21,728 nt of DNA from assembly GCA_039934635.1 (NCBI GenBank), contig JBDTLT010000081.1, positions 1-21,728 on the forward strand, in the 5' to 3' direction. Below, piece after piece: positions 13,822 to 20,333 of the stretch; position 1 is the stretch's first letter, and every line of letters begins with the position of its first letter. The notes under the pieces were generated by a model that made no database searches, was not told the DNA's origin, and saw only the letters and a list, made by a program, of their open reading frames with translations. The DNA comes from DATLFA01 sp039934635. Lineage in GTDB: Bacteria > Actinomycetota > Acidimicrobiia > Acidimicrobiales > WLNW01. Made by a program: the position numbers and the translations under genes.

Positions 13822-15005
13822 CGCTCGCGGGGCAGACCGAGGATGCGCTCGCCGATGATGTTGCGTTGAATCTGTGACGTACCCGCGGCGATCGACACGG
13901 TGAACGAACGGATGCGCCGCGCCGCCAACTCGACCTCGCTCAATCCGTCGGGCGCCTCGGTCGTCAGCGCCATGCGATCGAGCAATCGGAACGCAAGCTC
14001 GCCCATGCGCTTGGTCACGTCGGCGTAGTGCAGCTTGAAGACCGAGCCGCCCGGGCCGACCATGCCGGTGCGCGCCGCCTGCGACACGTTGCGTTTGGTC
14101 AAGGCCCACAATGCATCGAAGTCGGCCTGCAGCCGACCCAGCTCGCGCCGCATCTCGGCATCGTCCCAGGCGAGCGCGCCCCGGCGCGTCACCTTCTTGG
14201 CCACAGCGACCAACTCGTGCAACTCGCGTTGCGCGCTGAGCAACTCGTTGAGGAAGCCGGTGCCGCGTTCGAAGCTGAACGTGACCATCGCGACTCGCCA
14301 ACCGTCGTTCTCGTCGCCAACCCGATTGGCGACCGGGACCCGCACTTCGTCGAAGAAGGTCTCGCAGAACTCGCTCGAGTCGACCACCGTGCGAATCGGT
14401 CTGGCCTCGATGCCGGCGAGGTCCATGGGACAGATCAGCCACGTGATGCCACGATGCTTGGGGGCGTCGACGTTGGTGCGTACGAGCAGTTCGCAATAGT
14501 CGGCGATGTGCGCGAACGACGTCCATATCTTCTGACCCGTCACTACGTAGTAGTCACCGTCGCGGACGGCGCGGGTCGACAGCGAGGCGAGGTCACTGCC
14601 CGCATTGGGTTCGCTGAAGCCTTGGCACCAGACCTCGGTGCCGTTGAGTATGCGGGGGAGATGCGCGGCCTTTTGATCCGCGGTGGCCTCCATGATCAGC
14701 GTCGGGCCCGCGTGCTCTTGACCGACAAAATGTGTCTCTGCTTTGGGTGCGCCGACGCGCTGCGACTCTTCGAGGTAGATGAGGTGCTCGGTCGGTGTCG
14801 CACCGCGACCACCGAACTCTTTCGGCCAGTTGATGCCCGCGTAGCCGCGGGCATGCAGCAGTTGCTGCCAGTGGGCGTCGAACTCTCGGCGCGCCCGGTA
14901 GTCGCGCTCGGGCGGGCGCTGGGGCAGCGTGGGCAGCACCGAATGCAACCACTCGACCAACTCATCGCGAAACGCGGCCTCGGCCGCGGTGAGACGCAGG
15001 TCCAC
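13818..15005 (-). CDS. Acyl-CoA dehydrogenase
   Basis: A 395-residue FAD-dependent acyl-CoA dehydrogenase that introduces an alpha,beta double bond. The N-terminal helical domain leads into INWPKEFGGRGATPTEHLIY (58-77). The flavin-binding middle strands include CQGFSEPNAGSDLASL (127-142) and VVTGQKIWTSFAH (154-166). The C-terminal helical domain ends GTSQIQRNIIGERILGLPR. The residue just before this GT, which is Glu in medium-chain enzymes, is Ala, so the catalytic base, if any, is elsewhere, as in several actinobacterial FadE types. GTG 15005 is preferred because of the AGGGGG ribosome-binding site just upstream; GTG 15017 (399 residues) is the alternative. It is first in a four-gene operon whose members overlap or lie within 10 nt. 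Confidence 0.9.
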   Translation of the reverse strand: MDLRLTAAEAAFRDELVEWLHSVLPTLPQRPPERDYRARREFDAHWQQLLHARGYAGINWPKEFGGRGATPTEHLIYLEESQRVGAPKAETHFVGQEHAGPTLIMEATADQKAAHLPRILNGTEVWCQGFSEPNAGSDLASLSTRAVRDGDYYVVTGQKIWTSFAHIADYCELLVRTNVDAPKHRGITWLICPMDLAGIEARPIRTVVDSSEFCETFFDEVRVPVANRVGDENDGWRVAMVTFSFERGTGFLNELLSAQRELHELVAVAKKVTRRGALAWDDAEMRRELGRLQADFDALWALTKRNVSQAARTGMVGPGGSVFKLHYADVTKRMGELAFRLLDRMALTTEAPDGLSEVELAARRIRSFTVSIAAGTSQIQRNIIGERILGLPRER

Positions 15006-15028
15006 GTTCCCCCTCACATGAACAACCG

Positions 15029-15034
15029 ATTGTA
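15029..15034 (-). promoter_or_regulatory. -10 box for the acyl-CoA dehydrogenase operon
   Basis: TACAAT on the minus strand is the best -10 match in the window. It lies 11 nt before the GTG at 15017 and 23 nt before the GTG at 15005, giving a very short leader that can still hold the AGGGGG ribosome-binding site. The -35 region is poor. Confidence 0.5.
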
Positions 15035-15102
15035 GACAGTGCGGACCGAGCCGTGTTTGGAGGCCCAGTAGACCGACCGAGCCCGGGGTAGAGGCTGAGT
15101 GG

Positions 15103-15108
15103 TAGACC
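15103..15108 (+). promoter_or_regulatory. Candidate leaderless-type -10 box for the ThDP enzyme gene
   Basis: TAGACC-aacacg-ATG has the same 6-nt spacing as other leaderless starts here, but the last base is C instead of T. No Shine-Dalgarno sequence is seen. The spacer also holds TAGACA at 15033 and TAGACC at 15069. Confidence 0.4.
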
Positions 15109-15114
15109 AACACG

Positions 15115-16797
15115 ATGAGCCTCGAACCCGCGCCGGCGGCGCAAGCGATGGTGCGCGCGTTGATCGACGGCGGCGTCACGCACGTCTACGGCATCCCCGG
15201 CGGCTACACCATCAAATTGTTCGAGGCCATCCGCGACGCCGACGGCATCGACGCCGTCCTCGCACCGAGCGAGCAGATCGCGGCGTGCATGGCCGACGTG
15301 CACGGGCGGATCACCCGGCGCCCCGCCGTGTTGTCGGGGCAAGGTGCGTTCATCGCCGGCACCGGGTCGTTCGGCATCATGGAGGCCTACCTGTCGGGAA
15401 CACCGATGGTCATCGTCACCGAGATGACCGACCACGGCATCGCGCAGCACAACGCGACTCAGAGCATCACGGGCGACTACGGCACGGTCGATCTGCCGGC
15501 GATCCTGCGGGCGATGACCAAGTTCACCACCGTCGCGACGACGCCCAACGAAGCGGTGCACGGCATACAACTGGCGTTGCACCACGCGCTGTCGGGACGG
15601 CCTGGCCCGACAGCGGTCATCGGTCGCCTCGACGCGTTCTACGGCACGACCGACCCTTCGGGCCATCCCAGTTATCGCAACACCATTCGAGTGCACGACC
15701 ACGCGCCGGCACGACCTACACCTGGTGTGGTCGCGGCCGTGGCGTCGCGACTGCGTGACGCCAAGTTGCCGGTAATCGTTGCGGGCAACGGCACGCACGG
15801 CTGCTACGAACAGATCGGTGCGCTGGCGCAGCGCGCCGCGGCACCGGTGGTCACCACTCAAAAAGCGCGCGGTGTCCTCGCCGACCAGCACCCGTGGGCG
15901 GGCGGCATGTTGGGCGCGTTCGGTTCGCCGACCGCGTATGGATTATTGCGCCAGGCCGACATGGTGCTCGTCTTGGGATCGCGGTTGAACCCGGCCGACA
16001 CGTTGATGGAGTCCGCGGAGATCTTCTCGGTCGATCGCCAGACGATCGTGCAGGTCGACTGCGTCGCCGAGCATCTCGGCCGCGCCATCCCCGTCACCAC
16101 GGGCATCGTGGCGGACGTAAGGGAGTTCCTCGACGCACTGTTGCCCGAGATCGGTGTCGACGAGGCCACCGTCGACAGTCGGTGGGAGTGCCTCGAAGCG
16201 CTGCGGTCGACGATCGACGACGAAGCGGCGCTGGCGCTGGCATCGTCCCCCTTGCGCCCACAACGAGTGGTCGGAGTGCTCAACGACTTGTTGACCGACC
16301 GCCATCGCATCGTGCTCGATGCAGGCAACAACCGCATCTTCCACTATCGCTATTTACGCATGCCGGTGCCCGGGCGCGTGCACATGTGTGGCGGTCATCT
16401 CGGCATGGGCTGGGGCCCATCGGCCGCGCTCGGCGCGGCCCTCCTTTGCCCCGACGACCGTGTCTTGAGCATCGTCGGCGACGGCGGCATGCAAATGGCG
16501 CTGCCCGCGCTGGCGTTCGCCGCGGCACATCAGCTTGCGATCACCTTCATCGTCATGAACAACGGTGTACTCGGCAACGTCCTCGACGCGCAGAAAGCCG
16601 GCCGCTATGCCGTCGATCTCCCGGCCATCGACTACACGGCGGTCGCCCAGGCGTTCGGGCTGTCCGCACGGCGCGTCGAGACCGACACGGCGTTCGATGA
16701 CGCGGTCCGCGTGGCCGATCGTCTCGAGGGACCCGCGCTGATCGAAGTGATGACCGACCCGGGTGAGTCCTCGGGGCAACTACGCGTGCGTCGTTGA
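15115..16797 (+). CDS. Thiamine diphosphate-dependent enzyme (acetolactate synthase-like family)
   Basis: A 560-residue three-domain ThDP enzyme of the acetolactate synthase/benzoylformate decarboxylase/2-hydroxyacyl-CoA lyase superfamily. The PYR domain (1-175) has YGIPGG (25-30) and the cofactor-activating Glu53 in LAPSEQIAACMADVHGR; the usual His before Glu is Ser. The middle domain (about 200-345) has ARGVLADQHPWAGGMLGAFG. The PP domain (about 385-550) has HLGMGWGPSAALGAA, the metal/diphosphate motif GDGG (455-458) and MNNGVLGN (481-488). It stands alone, unlike ilvB, which normally adjoins ilvN and ilvC, so a catabolic lyase, decarboxylase or carboligase is likelier than valine synthesis. 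It overlaps the convergent amidohydrolase by 18 bp. The exact reaction is unknown. Confidence 0.87.
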   Translation: MSLEPAPAAQAMVRALIDGGVTHVYGIPGGYTIKLFEAIRDADGIDAVLAPSEQIAACMADVHGRITRRPAVLSGQGAFIAGTGSFGIMEAYLSGTPMVIVTEMTDHGIAQHNATQSITGDYGTVDLPAILRAMTKFTTVATTPNEAVHGIQLALHHALSGRPGPTAVIGRLDAFYGTTDPSGHPSYRNTIRVHDHAPARPTPGVVAAVASRLRDAKLPVIVAGNGTHGCYEQIGALAQRAAAPVVTTQKARGVLADQHPWAGGMLGAFGSPTAYGLLRQADMVLVLGSRLNPADTLMESAEIFSVDRQTIVQVDCVAEHLGRAIPVTTGIVADVREFLDALLPEIGVDEATVDSRWECLEALRSTIDDEAALALASSPLRPQRVVGVLNDLLTDRHRIVLDAGNNRIFHYRYLRMPVPGRVHMCGGHLGMGWGPSAALGAALLCPDDRVLSIVGDGGMQMALPALAFAAAHQLAITFIVMNNGVLGNVLDAQKAGRYAVDLPAIDYTAVAQAFGLSARRVETDTAFDDAVRVADRLEGPALIEVMTDPGESSGQLRVRR

Positions 16798-18222
16798 CGC
16801 GCGTACGGCGTCTTCGACGCTGGTGCCGTCGAAGAAGCCGGGATTCACCGCGGTATGCAGCGTTGCCGGGTTGAGGAATGTGAAGTCGCGGAACTGGTCT
16901 TCGGTGAGCAACCCTTGTTCGACCAAGCTGAACGCGTGCGGAATCACGCGGTTCATGTTGCGGACGTCCCAGTGACCGATATCCGAACTGAGCACTGGCT
17001 TGAGCTGAGCGCCAAAGGCATTCGCTGGCGAGAACGCGAACGCCACCGTGCGATCGTCGGCTTCGCAACCGAAGTAGAACGAGTCGACGAAACGATCGCG
17101 GATATCGCTCAATTGCTCGATCCCGACGTGCACCCATTCGTCGAGGCAGTCGGGCGTCATCACCGGATTGGCGAGTGGCGCGATCAACTCGGCCATCTGG
17201 TCTTCGAGATCACGGAAGTCGCCGCGATACTCGAGCATCAGCTGTTGCATCACCGCGAGATCGAGATTGGCCGGGTTGGTCCACTCGATGCCTTCGCGGC
17301 TGCGCTTTTCCCAGTGCTCGACCATGTCGTGCAGCATCGTGCACGCCCACGAGACACCACATTCGAGGAACGCGAAGGGCAGCTTGCGGAAGCGGTTGGT
17401 GACACCGCCGAGGAAGATCGACTTGACCAACGGGTACATCATCCACATGAACGAACCCATGTGGTTGTAGGTGAAGCTCGTGATCGAGGTGTACGCGCCG
17501 ATCGGCAGCGCCATGCCACCGTGCGCGGTCACCGCAAAGCCGAGCTCTTCGCAACGACGCCAGACCGGGTCGTAGTCATACGCCGAGTCGAGGCCGAACG
17601 TGTCGCACCAATGGCGTTGCCCCGGCCACAGGTACGGCGAGTTGCCTTCGAGCACGGGCTCGGGAATCGGCCGGATGACACCGTGGGGGATCGTGATCAC
17701 CTTCATACCGGCAGCCGCGCAGAAGTCGAGCTCCGCGAGCGCCTCTTCGGGCGTTTGCATCGGGATCAGCCCACCGACGGTCATGCGATCGCGATACGGC
17801 CCGTAGACGTCGGCGAAGAACGTGTTGTAGCCGCGGATCAGCCCGTGGCGCATCTCGTCGTCTTCGATACCGCACGTACCGAACGCGAGGGTGGGGTAGA
17901 GGACCACGTAGTCCATGCCGAGCTCGTCGAGCCGGTCGTACAACAAGCGCGGGTTCTGCGCGGTCGTACGATCGAGCGTGTTGCGCGACGGCGACGCCCA
18001 CCATGCGCCCTGCGGTGCACGCGTGCGCGTTCGCCGAGCGGTTTCGCCGCCGCTGTAGCTGTTGGTGAGTGCCGACCCGGTCTCGACGAACGCGTCGAAC
18101 TTGGCCTGACCGAGGGTTTCGCGCAGATACGGCATCACACCGGGCATGAACTCGCGGATGTGCCCGTCACAGTCGATGATCGGATGGGACAACTGTGCCC
18201 GCACGTCGCTGGCGCTCGCCAT
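16780..18222 (-). CDS. ACMSD-type amidohydrolase with large insertions (amidohydrolase_2 family)
   Basis: A 480-residue member of the same superfamily as the 384-residue protein at 11142-12296, but longer and not a close copy. Metal-site motifs are IIDCDGHIREF (Asp17, Asp19, His21), TAHGGM (His234), FLECGVSWACTMLHDM (Glu287) and SSDIGHWDV (Asp414). Insertions include the stretch around 55-90 (SGGETARR to DRTTAQNP) and 305-405 before the final Asp. The start ATG at 18222 has an excellent GGAGGAG ribosome-binding site (18227-18233) 4 nt upstream. It appears monocistronic, divergent from menB by 67 bp and convergent with the ThDP gene. Hydrolytic C-C cleavage or decarboxylation of a cyclic acid are both possible. 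Confidence 0.84.
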   Translation of the reverse strand: MASASDVRAQLSHPIIDCDGHIREFMPGVMPYLRETLGQAKFDAFVETGSALTNSYSGGETARRTRTRAPQGAWWASPSRNTLDRTTAQNPRLLYDRLDELGMDYVVLYPTLAFGTCGIEDDEMRHGLIRGYNTFFADVYGPYRDRMTVGGLIPMQTPEEALAELDFCAAAGMKVITIPHGVIRPIPEPVLEGNSPYLWPGQRHWCDTFGLDSAYDYDPVWRRCEELGFAVTAHGGMALPIGAYTSITSFTYNHMGSFMWMMYPLVKSIFLGGVTNRFRKLPFAFLECGVSWACTMLHDMVEHWEKRSREGIEWTNPANLDLAVMQQLMLEYRGDFRDLEDQMAELIAPLANPVMTPDCLDEWVHVGIEQLSDIRDRFVDSFYFGCEADDRTVAFAFSPANAFGAQLKPVLSSDIGHWDVRNMNRVIPHAFSLVEQGLLTEDQFRDFTFLNPATLHTAVNPGFFDGTSVEDAVRASTTHA

Positions 18223-18252
18223 TGCGCTCCTCCATGAGATGGTTCACCGGCC

Positions 18253-18258
18253 ACCGTA
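18253..18258 (-). promoter_or_regulatory. Possible -10 box for the 480-residue amidohydrolase gene
   Basis: TACGGT followed by gg on the minus strand, about 30 nt before the ATG at 18222, leaves room for the GGAGGAG site. It is the same string as the box proposed at 8746-8751. Confidence 0.3.
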
Positions 18259-18277
18259 CTTAGGTTGCCCGCGCAAC

Positions 18278-18283
18278 TACGAT
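18278..18283 (+). promoter_or_regulatory. Leaderless-type -10 box for menB
   Basis: TACGAT-cccggc-ATG: a TANNNT box 6 nt before the start codon at 18290, with no Shine-Dalgarno sequence. It separates the true start from an in-frame upstream extension that would enter the divergent gene. Confidence 0.55.
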
Positions 18284-18289
18284 CCCGGC

Positions 18290-19189
18290 ATGGTCTCCGA
18301 GCTGTTCGATGCATCGAAGTGGCGCGAGGTCGATGGGTTCGCCTTTCGCGACATCACCTATCACCGCGCGATCGACCAGGGCACGGTGCGCATCGCGTTC
18401 GATCGTCCCGAGGTGCGCAACGCGTTCCGGCCGCAGACCGTCGACGAGCTCTACCGCGCCCTCGACCATGCCCGCATGACGAGCGACGTCGGTTGTGTCC
18501 TGCTCACCGGCAACGGGCCGTCACCCCGCGACGGCGGATGGGCGTTTTGCTCGGGGGGCGATCAACGCATCCGCGGCCGCGACGGCTATCGCTATGCCGA
18601 GGGTGAGAACGCGGACTCGATCGACCCCGCGCGCACCGGGCGGTTGCACATCCTCGAGGTACAACGCCTGATCCGCTTCATGCCCAAAGTAGTCATCTGC
18701 GTCGTGCCCGGTTGGGCTGCCGGCGGTGGCCACAGCCTGCACGTCGTCTGTGACCTGACCATCGCCAGTCGCGAGCACGCCCACTTCAAGCAGACCGACG
18801 CCGACGTCGCCAGCTTCGACGGTGGATTCGGCTCGGCCTACCTCGCCCGGATGGTCGGCCAGAAGCGGGCGCGCGAGATCTTCTTCCTCGGCCTCGAGTA
18901 CAGCGCGGAGCAGGCGCACCAGATGGGCATGGTCAATGCCGTCGTCGCCCACGGCGAACTGGAGGCGACCGCGCTCGAGTGGGCGGGGCTGGTCAACGGC
19001 AAGAGCCCGACCGCACAACGCATGCTCAAGTTCGCGTTCAACCTGGTCGACGATGGTCTGGTCGGCCAACAACTGTTTGCCGGAGAGGCCACCCGCCTCG
19101 CCTACATGACCGACGAGGCGGCCGAGGGACGAGATTCGTTCCTGGAGAAGCGCCCACCGGACTGGTCCCCGTACCCCTGGCATTTTTGA
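18290..19189 (+). CDS. menB: 1,4-dihydroxy-2-naphthoyl-CoA synthase (MenB)
   Basis: A 299-residue crotonase-fold enzyme that closes the second ring of the naphthoquinone in menaquinone synthesis, converting o-succinylbenzoyl-CoA to 1,4-dihydroxy-2-naphthoyl-CoA. Similarity to mycobacterial MenB, recalled rather than searched, runs end to end: PEVRNAFRPQTVDELYRALD (40-59), GWAFCSGGDQRIRGR (83-97), ILEVQRLIRFMPKVVIC (121-137), GWAAGGGHSLHVVCDLT (141-157) and the C-terminal EKRPPDWSPYPWHF. The oxyanion-hole glycines are present. KQTDADVASFDGG carries Asp170, matching the Asp that replaces bicarbonate in the bicarbonate-independent MenB type. It is alone: no other men gene is nearby. The start at 18290 fits the homologues and the -10 box. 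Confidence 0.96.
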   Translation: MVSELFDASKWREVDGFAFRDITYHRAIDQGTVRIAFDRPEVRNAFRPQTVDELYRALDHARMTSDVGCVLLTGNGPSPRDGGWAFCSGGDQRIRGRDGYRYAEGENADSIDPARTGRLHILEVQRLIRFMPKVVICVVPGWAAGGGHSLHVVCDLTIASREHAHFKQTDADVASFDGGFGSAYLARMVGQKRAREIFFLGLEYSAEQAHQMGMVNAVVAHGELEATALEWAGLVNGKSPTAQRMLKFAFNLVDDGLVGQQLFAGEATRLAYMTDEAAEGRDSFLEKRPPDWSPYPWHF

Positions 19190-19320
19190 GCCGCCGGAGG
19201 TGTTGGAGGGTAGACCGGAGGCCCGGGGCGAGGTAATACGCTCGATCCGTGATCCACGGCGGGTAGGGTCCCGAACAGCACGGATTCGAAAGATCCTGGA
19301 AAATGACGGCGGGGTGAGTC
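19190..19320. other. Intergenic spacer between menB and the PAP2-like gene
   Basis: 131 bp with no open frame of interest. It contains TANNNT matches on the plus strand, such as TAGGGT at 19264-19269, that could serve the downstream gene. A weak inverted repeat, ATCCGTG (19245-19251) and CACGGAT (19279-19285), has 27 bp between its arms. No convincing terminator with a T tract follows menB. Confidence 0.4.
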
Positions 19321-20169
19321 ATGCTTAGAGACGTGCGGCTCGAGAATGAATCGCTCGGAGGGGTCGTACGCCGGCCCGGGGCTGTCACGATGCCATCGCG
19401 ACGGCGGCCGTTGCCCGTGCGTTTCGTCATGGAGTTCGGTCTCATGGGCGCACTCCTGGCGCTCTACCTCCTGCTCCGATTTTCGATGAAGGGATCTATC
19501 GGCGACGCGGTTGGTAACGCGCACCGCGTCGTGCAAGTCGAGCGCGCCTTCGGTGTGTTCAGTGAGAGCAATCTCCAGTCGCTGGCGCTGCACAGCCACG
19601 ACGTCATCAAGTTCCTCAACGCCTATTACCTATTAGCCCACTTCACCATCACTGGGCTCTTCTTCGCCTGGATGCTCATCCGCCACCCCGATTCCTATCC
19701 GGGCTGCCGCCGCATCTTGATCGTGATGACGGCCATCGGGCTGGCCATCCACGCCATCTATCCGCTGGCGCCGCCGCGCATGTTGCCCGACATGGGCTTC
19801 ATCGACACCGGCCGGCTCTTCGGCCCGAGCCCCTACGGCGACACGTCCAAGGGGCTGGCCAACCAGTTCGCCGCCATGCCGTCGCTGCACTTCGGCTGGG
19901 CCTTGCTCGTCGCGTGGGGCGCGACCCGCTTTTCCACGAGCTCGTGGCGGCGGGTCCTGTGGCTGCATCCGTTCTTGACGCTGGCCGCCATCATCATCAC
20001 GGCCAACCACTACTGGCTCGACGCGGCCGTCGCCCTGTGCATCTTCTTGGCTGCGCTCAACATCGATCGTTCGTTGCGCCGACGCTTCCTGCGGCTGCGA
20101 GCCGCAGGGTCGACCGACGAGGTGGCCGCGGGCGACCCGGCTACCGACGGCGCGATCGTCGCCGCCTGA
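19321..20169 (+). CDS. PAP2-superfamily membrane protein (Aur1/inositolphosphotransferase-like)
   Basis: A 282-residue polytopic membrane protein of the PAP2_3 group, related to inositol phosphorylceramide synthases and actinobacterial lipid phosphatases. A basic N-terminus is followed by hydrophobic segments near 37-53, 101-120, 131-149, 190-203, 212-228 and 232-247. The catalytic set is AIYPLAPPRM (145-154), the SKGLANQFAAMPSLHFGWA block (176-194) with His190, and ANHYWLDA (228-235) with His230 and Asp234. These face the outer leaflet in the family, where they cleave or transfer phospho-head groups. The C-terminal tail is Arg-rich and then acidic. ATG 19321 has GGGGTGAG just upstream; ATG 19390 is a shorter option. 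Whether it hydrolyses a lipid phosphate or transfers a polar head group is unknown. Confidence 0.82.
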   Translation: MLRDVRLENESLGGVVRRPGAVTMPSRRRPLPVRFVMEFGLMGALLALYLLLRFSMKGSIGDAVGNAHRVVQVERAFGVFSESNLQSLALHSHDVIKFLNAYYLLAHFTITGLFFAWMLIRHPDSYPGCRRILIVMTAIGLAIHAIYPLAPPRMLPDMGFIDTGRLFGPSPYGDTSKGLANQFAAMPSLHFGWALLVAWGATRFSTSSWRRVLWLHPFLTLAAIIITANHYWLDAAVALCIFLAALNIDRSLRRRFLRLRAAGSTDEVAAGDPATDGAIVAA

Positions 20170-20216
20170 GCCATATGGGTCATCGCGGGCTAGTCGCGAA
20201 ACAACCCTCTTGCCTA

Positions 20217-20246
20217 CTGACAAGGGACGACATTTGTTCGTACCCT
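20217..20246 (+). promoter_or_regulatory. Sigma-70-type promoter for the secreted protein gene
   Basis: CTGACA (20217-20222; five of six bases match TTGACA) and TACCCT (20241-20246) are separated by 18 bp. This is the only start in the window with a recognisable -35. Transcription from here would give an untranslated leader of about 80 nt before the ATG at 20334. Confidence 0.45.
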
Positions 20247-20333
20247 CAGGCGGGGCCAGTTCTCCACTGACCGCGACACGTCAACCCGCGTTCGCGGCGA
20301 CCCGGACTCCATACACCGGAAGGCATTCACTTC

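Noticed and set aside
12307..14526. 739-residue version of the acyl-CoA ligase with a long N-terminal extension
   Set aside because: The extra 235 residues are Arg-rich and antisense-like and overlap the dehydrogenase. The ATGA junction at 13818-13821 marks the true start.
15115..16797. ilvB for branched-chain amino acid synthesis
   Set aside because: No ilvN or ilvC neighbour, a catabolic setting and an atypical residue before the catalytic Glu. Kept only as a family-level call.
16855..18237. 460-codon plus-strand frame antisense to the 480-residue amidohydrolase
   Set aside because: No domain, Arg/Glu/Val-rich shadow composition; the opposite strand has metal-site motifs and a strong ribosome-binding site.
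20205..20226. Rho-independent terminator after the PAP2-like gene
   Set aside because: CCC(tc)TTG and CAAGGG can pair around an 8-nt loop, but the stem is bulged and short, no T tract follows, and it overlaps the better-supported -35 CTGACA.
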